64,000 bases of DNA from Dermacentor variabilis (Eukaryota; Arthropoda; Arachnida; Ixodida; Ixodidae): NCBI RefSeq assembly GCF_050947875.1, contig NC_134570.1:227091265-227155264 (forward strand), given 5' to 3'. The notes beneath the pieces are model-generated. The model had not been told where the DNA came from, made no database searches, and saw only the letters and a list, made by a program, of their open reading frames with translations. Numbering within the stretch: the stretch's first letter is position 1; each line of letters starts with the position of its first letter. Of the stretch, positions 19,853 to 32,394 are shown piece after piece. Position numbers and translations under genes: made by a program.

Positions 19853-21992
19853 CCACAAGAAAGCATGAGTCATACCACTCAGTGAAGGTGACACATAATT
19901 TTGAGCATAGGTAAGAACTCATTCACCATTATTTTTATGTGCATTCGCGTGGACGACGGGACCGCCACCACGGCAGAGCGGAAAGGAGATACGCAAGAGT
20001 TGGAACGCCGACAAAGAAGGGCGGTGCGAACGTAGACATGGCCGACGCGGGTCATAATGTATTATCTGTTCTTATCACCTCGATATCTGATACGGGTTGT
20101 ATTTGGACCCAAGATATTAAGCTTATTTTAGCAAACTGGCGGAGTGATTGTGAGTGATCCTGCGCTGTGCGATAACATTTGTTAGGCGGTGAAACGTGTC
20201 GCCCGATAAAGACAAGTACACGTGCCAATATATAGAAAAAGAGAGGGGATACGATGATTTCCCAGTTTGCTCCCTCCCTCTCCCAACTCCAGAAATAGTT
20301 GGGACGCCAATGCTCGATGAATGTTGCCATGCAGTGGTTGCTCCTCTCGACGCCATCGAGCTCGCATCGCTTTGCTGAGTTTTCTAGGAGAAGCTAACTT
20401 GGCTTCCCGTTTGCAATTTAGTTTTGAAGACGACTTTTTGGGCAACTTCACACAGGTTTGGGGTACGTGGGATGTTGGTATCGATCCGGTCTCCAGGTAA
20501 AAATACAGCCCTTTCGCTCCTCCATAACTTCGCTGCGAGTCGTACAAGGTGTCAAAATGTAGGTCAGCGAGACAACACGACAAACGAGACAACAAGCGAG
20601 AATTAGTCGCGGAGTAGGTAAAATTAACGGTACGGACTTAATTAGCGTTAACTTTGTCGAAATTTACCCACGCTGCACCACAGATTGCGCTATCTCCATG
20701 ATGGGCACACCTAGCTTCTTGGTCAAAAGCGAAAAATGTGCCGGCCACAGTCGACTCGAAACAAATGGACGTTGACGTACTATCAGCGTCAAATGAAACT
20801 TGAACAGCAGAGCGCGTGGCCCAAGCATAAGTGAAGATATAGTGCGCGCCGTCCAGTCATCAATCATCGACAGGCGCGCGCATCCGGTTTGGCCGCACAG
20901 CGCTCGTTCGGGAGTCAAGCAGCCAAACGCGCTCGGCACGCCCACGTCGGCCACTGTCGCGGCTGCCAGCGACACCGCGCTGTGCAAACTTTCCGATCGA
21001 AAGAATGAATGTGGCTCGCAAGGGACAAGCCGCATGAGCGTATCTTAGGATGACGGTGCCAATTGTGCCACGCGCACTGCTGTTTCGCTTGACGCCGATA
21101 GCACTCATGGTTTCGGCGAACTATGCGGGCCGTGTCTGCTGTGACCGGGGCACAGCAGACGAAAGGTGCCCGAAATGTCTACGTTCACCCATGACGTCAC
21201 GTCCGTTATAACCCATGATGTCACATCCGCTCATTTCCATGGCGTCTGTCTTACGGAGCCGGTTGCGCTGCGAAGCGGTCCGTATCCCGTGCCCACTTAG
21301 AGCGTGAGTAATTCATCTTTCCACGCTATATGCGTGTAATAAAGGATTGGGGCTGTGAGCTGTTTGATGCGTTACCATTAGGTACCTTGTGCGCATATTT
21401 TGTCTCATGGCCGCGTCAAATTGCAGCCGGCATGTGGAATGGGCCGTGGCATCTTATATGGAGCTGCTCAAGTGAGTGGTATTGCCTCCGTCAGGATCGT
21501 CAGTGCGTGCACAGAACCATTCAGTAGTCTGGTTCAGGGGAGGATGCGCGAAAGAACGAGGACGTAAGAAAACACTGGCATGACGAGCTGTTCCGTCAGA
21601 TCGCGTTACATCGCGCTTTTTTTCTAAGACCATCTCGCTCGAGCGAGAGGATCTTAGAACAGCATTACTACTGCTTTTTTACAGCTTTGGTGCGGGTCAT
21701 TTAATCATCACCTGCATTCTTTTAATAATACAAATGGCATCGCTGCGCGGAAGAGCGTCTCTTGAAGTTTCCAAACAAGAGCCAATGCCGCCGTGCCTGC
21801 TGCATACACGCTTACCTTTCCTAACGCAGTTAAGACGCGGCACTAGCTCTGCTACTGCGTGATACAGGGTCACTTTGATACGAAAATTAAAAAGAACAAA
21901 CGAAATTAATGGAGAAAATGTCAAACGTTGCCAAGCGTGATAAACGGACCTGCCTCGCTAGATGAGTTGAAGAAATCGGCGTCCTGAAGTCA
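19849..21992. other. no recognisable gene; two short symmetric motifs
   Basis: The stretch is more GC-rich than its flanks but holds no recognisable coding domain. ACCCATGACGTCACGTCCG (21187-21205) recurs as ACCCATGATGTCACATCCG (21211-21229), a 24-bp-spaced direct repeat including the CRE-like palindrome TGACGTCA. At 21624-21657 CTAAGA and TCTTAG flank the exact palindrome TCTCGCTCGAGCGAGA. Confidence 0.4.
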
Positions 21993-22028
21993 GCTTCGCC
22001 GCAGTAGACTAGTGTTACGCGGTGAAGC
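21993..22028. repeat. short hairpin, GCTTCRCCGC family, copy 1
   Basis: GCTTCGCCGC (21993-22002) pairs with GCGGTGAAGC (22019-22028), one G-T wobble, 16-nt loop. It shares the arm sequence with the hairpins at 22556, 22841, 23119 and 48137. Confidence 0.7.
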
Positions 22029-22555
22029 ACGTCAGAACTGAATAGTGACCGCTTTCACCGACATATATAATATGTGTTCCTTAATGATGTGCTTGTGCAC
22101 CTGCCGTCTCCTATTACATTACGCGCGCCGAGGCGCCTCAGTGTACTGGCCGGCCTTCAGCGCTATTTCTGACGTGGCTGTGATGCTTTGAACCGTTGGT
22201 TTGTCGACCTCGTAAGCCAGTTAATGTTTACACGGCCATTTTTTCTGAACTGTTGATTTGTTCCATAACAGCTACGTAATTACGTAGTTTCCTGTTCAAC
22301 TGCTTTGGTCATGTGCGAGTCAAGGTTTTATCTTTAGCCGAGCGCAGTTTTCGAAAGCGAAACGACGTTTTTGCATCAGCATATAGTGCCGCCGCCCATT
22401 TACAACACAGTCAGTCAATGTCATTTTGTATGTCACTGGGAAACCGCCGAACGCAGGGAACTCACTCGCATGCGGGGAACTGCATAACTAGCCACTGGAT
22501 TAGCGTTCCTCTTGGGAAGCTGCTTTGCATCAAAGGCCAGGTACCCTTGCTATGA

Positions 22556-22608
22556 TTCACCGCAAAACATGTATGTCTAACTGCTTAACATATTTGTATT
22601 GCGGTGAA
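22556..22608. repeat. short hairpin, TTCACCGCAA family, copy 2
   Basis: TTCACCGCAA (22556-22565) is the exact complement of TTGCGGTGAA (22599-22608). The sequence after it, GCTAACCTTACGGAACC, aligns with GCTAATTTTATGGAACT after the 48.1-kb copy, so the repeat unit extends beyond the hairpin. Confidence 0.75.
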
Positions 22609-22840
22609 GCTAACCTTACGGAACCAAATTTCGCAACGCTTTTTAGACTCCTGCATCTCTACCAGCCACTACCAAACGCTTGTCGGTACGTTTCTTGGCA
22701 AAGGTCCAGCTAAATCTCCCCTGTTGGGAGTGGGGGGGGGGAGGGCTCACGTATATGAAAACTGCCAAGGAAAGCAGTTGCCCTGATGAAGGCACGCTCC
22801 CCTGTCGAAACATTTGCACCAGCCTGTTAGACCACCGTTA

Positions 22841-22870
22841 TCACCGCAACATATTTGTGTGTTGCGGTGA
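22841..22870. repeat. short hairpin, TTCACCGCAA family, copy 3
   Basis: TCACCGCAAC (22841-22850) pairs exactly with GTTGCGGTGA (22861-22870) around a 10-nt loop. Confidence 0.75.
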
Positions 22871-23118
22871 AGCATGCCGATATTGGGAAAGATTTACGTG
22901 AATCTGGAATGTATGGTTTCTGTCAGCGACGAACCTAATGTTCTACTCTCAACAAAGCAGATTTTCGCGGCAGGATGCATGATGTCTTGAGAACTCTTGT
23001 TGGCTAAAGCCATACATGCCAGATTAGCTCTTGTCACAATAATACGCTTTACTGCAATACACAAGAGGCCTCGCTGCAGGACACGCCCGCCGTAGTTAGC
23101 CAAAACCTTAAGTGACCG

Positions 23119-23151
23119 TTCACTGCAAAACACCTCCTGTATTGCGGTGAA
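23119..23151. repeat. short hairpin, TTCACCGCAA family, copy 4
   Basis: TTCACTGCAA (23119-23128) pairs with TTGCGGTGAA (23142-23151), one mismatch-type G-T position. A further half-site, GCTTTACTGCAATAC, lies at about 23047. Confidence 0.7.
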
Positions 23152-24537
23152 TCGTAATAAAGCACATTTGTCAGTTTAGAACGTAAAGACCCTTGCCCTC
23201 CGCTTTTGTAATATTATGACTCAGTTTAATGAGAACATGTATTCACTGCTAAAAACATCCACATTGAAATAGAGATATGAACACTGATGGCAGCCTGTGT
23301 GATGTTTTATCCCTTTACTTTTTGTGTACCTGTCACGCTGCCATTATTAAATTTTCCTGTACTTTGTAAGGTGCTGACGTACATAACATTACATCACAAG
23401 GAGCCACTGTGTAATTAGTGTTCAAGGACCAGTGTGATGGCTTTTCTCAAGAAAGGTTTGGGGTTTGGGTTATGTTGTTGCGAAGGTTTTTTTTAGAGAG
23501 GTAGCTTTCTGAGAAGAAATCAGATGTCAGGAAATAGACCTCAATGGCACAGTAATCTTGGCTGTCTTTTGCTGAAACGTGCCCTAGACATAATTGAGTG
23601 ATTTGCATTTGCAACTAGACAGCAGCCTTAGCTTGGGAGACCGATGATATGGCATATTTTATCAAACTAGGCGACACATTGCATTAGGCCAGTCCGAACA
23701 GAGACCTGTTTAAATGTTTGTCACATTTAACACCTAAATTTTCGACCATGAATTCAGAAAAATCTGTAGCACATTTAGAACCTAGATTTTAAATGCTCTA
23801 TAAGTTGGCTTCTTGTTCACTGCAGTTGTGCTCGGCTTCTGTCCAAACGGGAGAGCACTTCTGCATAGCTTATTAGGGAACATTCTTATTTACATGCCTT
23901 CTTTTTATTTATCTCGCCTACAATCACAATCAAATGTTTATAGCACATGACTGTGCTGTGCATGAATCTAACTTACAATGCCATGTTCAACAGCACAGTG
24001 TATGTAGCTGGTGTTAGTTCATTCACGCTAAGCATTACTACAGCCTTTAACTGTGGGTATCATGGTATGAGAGCAGAGAAATGGATATGCAAAGACAGTT
24101 AGGCGCATTGAGACAACATCTTTGTTGTGTGTGAAAAGGTGGCAGATACACAAAATGGGGAGAACACATGCACTTTCATATTTTCTCGCGCACAAAAAAA
24201 GCAGGAGGAATAAGGTTTCTTCACTGTGCCATAGAAACTGTATGTTTGCTCTCAAAGATAATTCTGATTCATTGGATTTGTTCCTGTGCTGCGTTTATTT
24301 TCTTGAGTGCGCTTTAGTTTTTGCACGTTAATCTTTCAGACTCGTTTTTATTTTCACAGATTGAACATCCCACGTCTTGGTTTAACTACCTGGTACAGGA
24401 TACTTGCACTTAGCATGGAGTGATGAAGCAGAGCAGTGTACTTTTATTAAATGTGCAGATTTTAGCAGTATAACAGCAGTTCATTAAAAAAAACGTGTGC
24501 TGAAAATAAAGTGTTCTTACCCACATTCCTCGTTGTC
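23152..24537. other. no recognisable gene
   Basis: AT-rich DNA without recognisable domains, RNA genes or repeat ends. Confidence 0.4.
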
Positions 24538-25310
24538 TATTTATTTATTTATTAATACTGTCAACCCTCATAGAGGGTCATAACAGAGAGGACCAATACA
24601 ATTACATAAATCAAATATGGACAATGCCAATGTATGTAAAGTTGCTTAACACTTGTCATTTCACAGTGAATAAGATGTTCACTTGAATGTTGTTCAGCAC
24701 ACTTCTGACATTTACCAGAATACATACAATGAATATCAAGTCGCACATACCACTTGGCACTTCAAAACTAAATCGAAAACTCCCATAAATCTGCCTCAGC
24801 AGCATTTTCAAAGTCGGTGACATCTTTTAGGCTAACAATAGCGTTTGGCAATCGGTTCTGCATTTCTATCGCATCCAGGAAAAATGAGTATCGATATGTA
24901 TCACTGTTGGTACGGTCCGGCTTTATGACGTAGTCGTGGTTAGTTCGCGGGTATCTTTTGCCTGGAGCATGTAGATATTTGAGCTTATCAATCTTAAGTT
25001 GATCCTGCATTATTTGATAAAGCACCTTCAGCCTATATTTTTTCCTACGTTCCTCAAGAAGATGCAAAGTTACAACGCTGTAACATAAGCATGACCGAGT
25101 CCTTCCTTCGGTATGTCGAACAAATAAAACGCGCCGCTATACTCTGTATCCTTTCCAACTTCCTCTTAAGCGTCACTTGATGGGGACTCCAAACAACGGC
25201 TGAATATTCTAGTATCAACCTAATGAAGGCGGTGTATGCAATAAGTTTTACATTACGTGATGCACGTTCCAGTTTTTTTTCTCAGAAAATATAACTTTTG
25301 ATAGGCAGTT
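24538..25310 (-). pseudogene. CR1/L2-like LINE 3' end (RT C-terminus and 3' UTR)
   Basis: On the minus strand the region 25080-25260 encodes LIAYTAFIRLILEYSAVVWS and KLERIQSIAARFI, the connection segment after the RT palm in CR1/L2-type LINEs. After a break, 24768-25067 continues with LEERRKKYRLKVLYQIM, YPRTNHDYVIKP and YRYSFFLDAIEMQNRLPNAI, the usual C-terminus. The 3' UTR contains a CCTCTATGAGGG hairpin and ends in TAAATAAATAAATAG-type repeats. The same ending occurs in the element at 52.25 kb, so both are one family. The endonuclease and RT palm are absent (5' truncation) and the frame is broken. Confidence 0.8.
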
Positions 25311-28309
25311 ATGCAGACGTTATCTATATGTTGGTTACATGTCAGTTTTGCTCGTATTCCTGTATTCTCATCAGCAAAACCACTTATACGGGAAACTGAT
25401 CATGATAAGTGCTCATGAGCATTTTAAAGAACAGCCTTGAACCCTACTCATGCACTGGTAAAATATATAGATGCAGTGAAATTGAAACAGAAGGCAAAAT
25501 AGCAAAGATGATATAGTATTTGTCAGACAATTATGTCAGCAATTTTTGCATAAAACGATTTACTTAGAGCATACTAGCACTACAATACACCCATCTTTCT
25601 TGTTAGGCATACATTACTACAAGCCCTTTAAAGGTGGTCACAAGAGAGATGCTGGCTTTAATGAGGAACTATAGAGGTTAAAGGCAGCCATGAAAATGTA
25701 TGAAGAAATTATGCAATGCATAGCATTTACTCAGTTCAGAGAGCTTCCAAAGTTGCCATAAGGCCTTGATAGCTGTGGATGAGGGAACAGTTATAGCCCT
25801 ACTTGGAGCATGAGAAATGAACATTAAGATCGAAACATAAGTAACAACTTGTAATGCAATTAAAAAATCTTGCTATACTTTTAAAAAGACAGTGAAATGA
25901 AATTAGTGACACAATTTACTTTTCTTTTTACTTCATTTAGGTTCAATATACTGATTTTAGTAACACAAGAAAGCAGAGTGGTGGAGCACATAAGAAAAAT
26001 GCTAGCCTGTTTTTATATTCTGCCTTCTCTAAATTCAAAGTTCAGTAAAGTTAACTTAGAAAGCTACCGTGAAGCCATTGCTTCAGCCTGTATGGTGGAT
26101 AACAGCAGCAATCGCCAGCCTAACTGCTTGGGTTTACAGTGCCTTATCTGTATTGTATACCTTTTAAGTGCTGAGTTACTGGAAGATTGATTAAGGGGAC
26201 CAACATGCTGAACCAGTAGTTTACTGGGTAAAATACATGGAGAAGGGTGGAAAGATAGGACAGAGCACAGGGGATGTATTCCGTGTCCACCTAGTGGAAA
26301 TGTCCATTTCATCTGCTCCTGAAGTTCTGATTGGCTGGGCTGGGGTATGCATGAGAAGGAGACATGCTTCCCCAGCTAATTTGCACTTCAGCAGAAGAGG
26401 ATATGGACATGTACACTAGATGAATACTTACAAAACTATTTAATAAAGTACTTCTGTAACCAACATGCCTGCTATGCCATCCTTGCTTTCAATGTCTGTC
26501 TTAGCTAAAGTGTGAAAGAACCAGGTTTGTGCATGAAAAGTTTCCCTGAGGGTGTGTGCCTTGAAGACCGTAGTGGTGATCACAGGAAACGGGGGTGGAT
26601 CCAGAGTAGCACCAAAGGGCAAGCCTTCATCGAAACAAATATGGAGGGAAGTGACTGCATGCTCAAACTTGTCAGCTCACAAGTTTGCCAAGACCAAGTG
26701 ATGTCACAAGTTGATGAAGCCTACATGGTTAATGTATAACCGCTTAGGCCAAAATTATTTAGATACTTTTTATGAGGACTACATATTTACTGGAAATCTC
26801 AAAATAATTATGTTAGTGCAGAATACCTTCCACTAGTTGTGACGTCCTTGAAAGAATGAAAATGTTTGAGTTGTACTTGTGTGGTGCATGAAGTTACTTT
26901 AAAAAAAAACTCAGCAATGGAAACAAAATGCAAAGAGTAGTATTCGAAATAAATTGCCACCTCTTTAGGGCTAGATGAATTCGAATAATAATAACAATAA
27001 TAAGCAAATGAAGATCGGGCATACTAGATAGATGTTTCAACTCCCACTTGAAAGCCTTGTTCACAAAGATTGTGAACAAAGCTCCAGTTGAACCAGTTCT
27101 TATTTTTCATTTTTATGGTTAGCATCTAATTTTAAACTACTTACCGCGCCTCTTTTGACCAAACCAGACAGGCTGTCATCAAACCCTTCACTACTTCAAT
27201 GAAAATAATTGGAGGTTGGCAAATACACTTTTCTAATAGGAATAGTAGGTAACGAATAGTCAAACACTGATTCATACAGTTACAGCAGGCATATTTATCT
27301 TGGAATTAAGCACCATGCTTATATTGTCTAGTAAAAAAAGGACAGCTATCAAGGAAAATTAGGATTATTTTTAAGCAAAAGTAATTATACCTCATATACT
27401 TGAAGCAGATGTAGTGCTTTTCAAGAATCACGTCCAAACTGCACACACTAAACATTAAGCTGGGATATTCAAAAAGACAAATACATGTTTTGCTCGCCAA
27501 GTGAATTTTAGTGTGCTCAATTATGTAAAGTGTGCTATAATATGATTAATGTAATTTGCTAGTGTAAGGAAAGAACAAGCCAAGATCTCTTGCTTCATAT
27601 ATATGCGCTGAATCAAGAAGGTAATTAAGAAAGAACACCAGAAATAACCACGCATATTTGTGTGCTTTCTGGCATAAAATAATTCTCATGTAAGCCACAT
27701 AACATGCTTTCTAAAGCATCCCCTACCTTAACTTACAGCTGCATCACATGAAGGCACTTTCTAAGAACACACATGCTTCATGATCATTCACTGTGTTAGT
27801 GACTCCCGCTGAAATAGACTGAGAACATATCTGGGCATTACATTCAATAGCTGATGTAAAGTGAAAAGACTGTTGCTTGTAGGTATGAATGAACCAAGTG
27901 AATAAGAAATATAGGTTCCCAAACTTCTAGTAGTAAGTGTGGCAGCACTTAAGAAAAACATATTGCAACTAAAAATTGCAACACATGATGAAATAACTGA
28001 AATAGCTACTGAGAGTTTAATAGACCAATAAACAGGAAACTGCAAATTCCCAACATTTCTGAATACTTTTCTTCACATGTACTCACCTCAGAAGTATGAC
28101 TTCCCTTAATGCTCGAACCTCTGCCTTAATTTTATAATTCCGCATTCTCGCTGCTTTGCTCATGCTGATTGACATCTAGCACAAAGGTTGGCAAAAGTAG
28201 CTGAGCATGTGCATGTGTTGCGAGGCAAGCTGCCCACATCTGGTAGTCACATGCCAATTTCTCAGAGTAGATGAAAGGGAAGCCTTGAGGGTAAAACATA
28301 GAGAAGACG
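25311..28309. other. no recognisable gene (3 kb, AT-rich)
   Basis: About 3 kb of AT-rich DNA with only scattered short frames. No transposon ends, tandem repeats or RNA genes were recognised. Confidence 0.4.
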
Positions 28310-28640
28310 GATGGATACCTTCAATTACCTTGGTTCAATGATAACTGAAAACGCCAACATGGAAAAATTCGACAGCCCACAGAATCAGCAGAATTTACAT
28401 AGTTTGCAAAAACTGAAAAGATGCATTATGATATTTATGTTACACAGGTTCCAGACAAGTTGAAGATTTTAACTGTCTAATATAACTATAAGACAATACG
28501 TGACCAGCAATACTGCATGGAACCTAAACAATTGTAATAAAGTCACCTTGAAGTCAGGATGGAGAAGTAACTGAATTTAGGATGCTAAAATGGATGAGGT
28601 GGAGGCAGATTGTGAAGACAGGTCTTAAAAAATTAACATT
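28310..28640 (+). pseudogene. possible decayed RTE-type LINE C-terminus
   Basis: Two weak signatures in one orientation resemble the C-terminal part of RTE/BovB-type proteins: FNYLGSMITENANMEK near 28320 (compare the FxYLGSxIT motif) and FRMLKWMRWRQIVK near 28577 (compare RMLRWM). They are in different frames with stops between. This could be chance; I rate it low. Confidence 0.3.
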
Positions 28641-29093
28641 CAACACACACTTAAGTTGGCAAAGATTGAACTCAATGTTCAAGAAGAAATTGACTAAGGT
28701 AATTTATTGGTATACATACATGAGAGAGCATCAACATTACAGCAGAGATAACTGTCATGCAAGAGGAAAGGACGTTGGTCTAAAAATTAACATTTGATCA
28801 GAAGAATGGTTATGCATGGGCTCAGGCTCATGTACAATTCTGTATGGTACGCATGGTGTGAGAGCTGCATCGCATAAGGAACTGTGGCCTTAGTTGCCTC
28901 GATTATGAAATGATGTGGGCCAAGAGTAGAACAAGCATAGCACCAAGAGGGGGCCTCCTCCAAAAGGAGAACGGTAGGGAAACGGGGCGAGAGAGATTTT
29001 CTACGCAACAGATACAGAGTCATGTGAGTCACAGTCATAGAAACCAAGACCCAAGGAGCTGCACAACAAGGTATATACATTCAGATCTCTATA

Positions 29094-30191
29094 CAGTTAA
29101 ACCTCAGTATAACGAAATTCTCGATATAACGAAGTATTTAACTTTTCATAACCTCTTTTCTATAGAACACCATGCATTTAGAGCCTCAATATAACGACGT
29201 GTGTTTGCGTGCAATTTCAATATAACGAAATTTCGCTTCTGCCGCAGAGGAGTGCCAAGACAATCAATGGTAACTTCCGCGGACGCAGATAGTCAAATGA
29301 TTGAATTGCAAGCGGCTGCTTGCAAACGCACCTCTCGAACTGCGTGCAGCGCGACAAGAACAACAGCTTGGAGCCGCATCATGTTCCGTATAAATTAAGT
29401 CCAAGTGCGATCAGATCCTATCGCGCCCCGCGCACTTGTGCTTTAGGTGCGGGTGAAAGTGTGCGAGGGTGAGACAGTAAAGATGGTGGCTTCATAAGTG
29501 CCGCCTTCCCACGCGAGCAATGGCAAAGTGGGGGAGGAAAACGAGCTCGCGATAACGCGATCAAGCGCGCGCGAGGGGGCGGAGTGGGGGGGGGGTAAGT
29601 TGGTGCGCGTCTCGGCCATGACTGCGCGTAGCTGTAAGCGCGGCTGAGCGCGTACGCAGCCGCGCGCCCTGCTCTAGAGGTAATCTGCTGCGTGTGGAAA
29701 GAGCGGACATGCCAAGACGGCGTGGCATCATGTAAGCTGTTTTCCCGCACGTTTAGCATTGAAGGTTGCGCAATCTCGAGTTTTGATGACCCGTTGGCAC
29801 GAGAAGCTGACGAAGCATTCGCTCCCAGCTGCCGGCGCTCTTCATGATAGCGTCGTCGCAGTGCGACCGGGCGACGTTTGGGGGCGGAGTGCACGCGAAA
29901 GCATGGCGTCACTTAATTCATACCGCTGATGTGAAGATATCAACGTGGCATGAAACCGTATCATTCAGCGCTTACTCCTATATTCGTCAAAATAAATTGT
30001 TTTTTCATTCAAACTTGCTTTTTTTTCGATTGCCCAATAATTCGGAAAATTGCACGGCCCCTATCCGTGCAACAAAAATCGATCGGCGACTGTACTCATT
30101 TGCATAACAGATCGAATTTCAATGTAACGGAATTTCTATATAACGAAGCGAATTGCCGATTTAACCAACTTTGTTATATCAAGTTTTAAGT
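29094..30191. mobile_element. pogo/Tigger-like DNA transposon, non-autonomous or decayed
   Basis: The left end reads TA then CAGTTAAACCTCAGTATAAC, followed by the subterminal repeat TATAACGAA several times (29108, 29125, 29220). The right end carries TATATAACGAAGCG, then GTTATATCAAGTTTTAAGTA, a diverged inverted copy of the left end. CAGT-starting ends with TATAACGAA subterminal repeats and TA targets are typical of pogo/Tigger elements of the Tc1/mariner superfamily. No transposase reading is visible. A related fragment with TTCTCGATTTAACAAAAT lies at about 30690. Confidence 0.6.
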
Positions 30192-30265
30192 ACTTTAAAA
30201 CGAAATTTCCTGTTCTCTACACGGGGGTGGCAATGTGGGCTTGTTCGTTGATCATCATGGAACGA

Positions 30266-30387
30266 CATGTAGTGTAGCGCAGCAAAAACAAGAACACAAG
30301 AAGAAATGAAACACAGACACAAGCGCCTAAATATGCCTGTGTTTTATTTTTTCTTGTGTCCTTGTTTTCGTTGCATTACACTACATG
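30266..30387. repeat. foldback hairpin, 51-bp arms, 20-nt loop
   Basis: Left arm 30266-30316 (begins CATGTAGTGTAGCGCAGC, ends AAACACAG) and right arm 30337-30387 (begins CTGTGTTTTATTTT, ends ACACTACATG) are complementary over about 43 of 51 positions. The CAAGGACACAAG motif is echoed near 35720. It lies directly after the pogo-like element but outside its ends. Confidence 0.75.
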
Positions 30388-31303
30388 CCATTCAATACTT
30401 TCACTGTCACATTCATGAGCACTGAAAACCTAGAATCAACTAATATCTTGCCTGATTTGCCATAATTGAAAGGAAAAATGTGGGTATAGTAGGTCTAATT
30501 GAGTTCTGGTGTGACACATAGCTCTTAAGAATGTTTAATTGTTTCTTCCGTTACATGCTAGAGTAGACTAGAGTTACATGCTAGAGTACATGCTACAATA
30601 AGTGTGAACGTAGGCAAAAACGACATTTTTGGCTCTTGCATCAATTTTATGGCATGTTGCATGATCTAATCAAGTGGTTTCAATTAGACGAAGTTCTCGA
30701 TTTAACAAAATAAAACCTCACATCCCAATAAAATTTATTAACTAGACTTACTGTACTATATAACCAAAGTACTGTATAACTATAAGCAGCTACAGCCGCC
30801 ACGAGTGGCGATCGAGCAGAATTGAAATGAAATTGCTTTAATCGAAAAACGCCGACCGCTGCTGCTAAAGTACGTGCCACATGCATCGGGCAAGAAAAAA
30901 TCTGCGTGAACCGCGGTACCACACGTAGTTATTCAAAGCATCACATAAAAGTGCCGCGGACTCAAATTGGTTAGTAAATGCATTCAGAACCAGTCTTTCG
31001 ATTACTCAATTAATATATCAGCCACACGCTCGCATAGTACGGCCACGTGGCAACCGCGGCCGTGCGGACGCTTCACTATGCGCGTATCGGCTGGTTGCAA
31101 TATTGGGGCACTCTATGGGTGCAAGTTTAAAGCACAGCGTTTATTGCCTACCGCCTGATCGTTGCGGGTGCTCCATGGCTGAGTGTATTGCATGGTACAG
31201 AATTGGCCCCAGTACCAAAATTACACAGGTAGGGCGGTCCGTGCAGACGAAGCATGAATGCGTGCTCAACATAACCACGTCGTCATTTATGCGAAAGCGT
31301 CAA
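30388..31303. other. no recognisable gene
   Basis: Besides a fragment at about 30680-30720 resembling the pogo-like end at 29.1 kb, I see nothing that can be named. Confidence 0.35.
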
Positions 31304-31533
31304 ATGGCCCATTGAGCAGAAAAGCCAGCGTCTGTCGTCTCAGCGAAACAGCACCTCAAATCCCATTGGCTGTGACCACGTCACGAGCGCGCCTCGACGA
31401 AACAGAGCGGGTGAAAGGGTACGCCTGCTGTCGCTATAGCGCACCAGGTGTTGCGTGAGGGGAGAGGGCGTCCCCACCGCCCGGTCCGTATCTCCCCCCT
31501 CCACTGGGCTTAGCTGCTGCGCGTGCCTGCCGG
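31304..31533 (+). repeat. dispersed repeat R1, copy 1
   Basis: It shares with 33565-33845 the ordered blocks AAAGCCAGCGTCTGTCGTCT, CCTCAAATCCCA, TGTGACCACGT, GGGTGAAAGGGTAC, CCAGGTGTTGC, GAGGGGAGAGGGCG and CTTAGCTGCTGC. Similarity is roughly 80% with a longer interior in copy 2. No coding capacity; family unknown. Confidence 0.75.
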
Positions 31534-32394
31534 CCTTGGTGGCCACTGCTGTTTCCTGGTCTCTGGTCGTGCAGCACGTCGGTGGCATGCGGTGTTGGCG
31601 CCGCAGGCTGCTGCTGCTTGCTAGCTCGGGCTCAATGTAGCACTAGGGAACATGACTCGCAGCGCAAAACTCGAAGGACTGCTCAGCGGCTTTCAATTGG
31701 GCATTAATGCTTTCGCAATTACAACTGAGATAAGACATGCTTAGCTGTCCTCATATGTTTTTCTTTAGTTGCCAAGTGGACGCATCATTGTTCACCATTC
31801 GCAGTCTTCAATCTGTCGTCATCATTGCATTGTCACTTCAAATTAGTTGTAATATCATGCCGTCAGATGCTGCCGCCTTCACGCTGTGTAGTAGATACGC
31901 AGTCATTGCCATGCATGCACTCATCATCCCAAACTCGTTATGCCTCAATCGTGATGACTCTAGAATTGTCATCCCATCGTCGATCATGCCATCGTCACCG
32001 CATCAGCATCATACTGTTGTCGGCATTCGACAGATGCATTACACAGATTAGCATTCCCTTTTAAGCTTCTAGAACAGAATGCACGTGGTGATCCACCGCA
32101 GTAACATTATGAGAGACACTTGGGCGGAACAATTGCTGGCCTCAATCGCCAAGCCTCCCTGCCACATTATTTATTTCAATTTCCACAATAACCCTAAATT
32201 GTGTCACAAAACTTCTACAAGAAATGTCAACATGGTTGCCATAAGACATTGTCTCTCACGAAAGACACAACTATATTGTTATGTTCACTAACTTGATCTC
32301 CTCCACTAAACTTAGTTCTTGCGTTGAATGGATGCATTTAGCGTTTTAAATTCTGCTATTTTGTGCCACTGCCTCCTTCTCCTGAATAAGCTAA
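31534..32394. other. no recognisable gene
   Basis: Short open frames only; no domains or repeat ends recognised. Confidence 0.35.

Noticed and set aside
19680..19922. 80-codon frame through the AT microsatellite
   Set aside because: It consists mainly of an Ile-Tyr repeat from the AT run.
21993..23151. CRISPR-like array
   Set aside because: Repeats are only about 10 bp, irregularly spaced and palindromic, with no cas genes, and the DNA is eukaryotic.
29418..29912. 164-codon open frame on the minus strand
   Set aside because: Low-complexity, Arg/Pro/Ala-rich translation of GC-rich DNA inside the pogo-like element; no domain or homologous copy.
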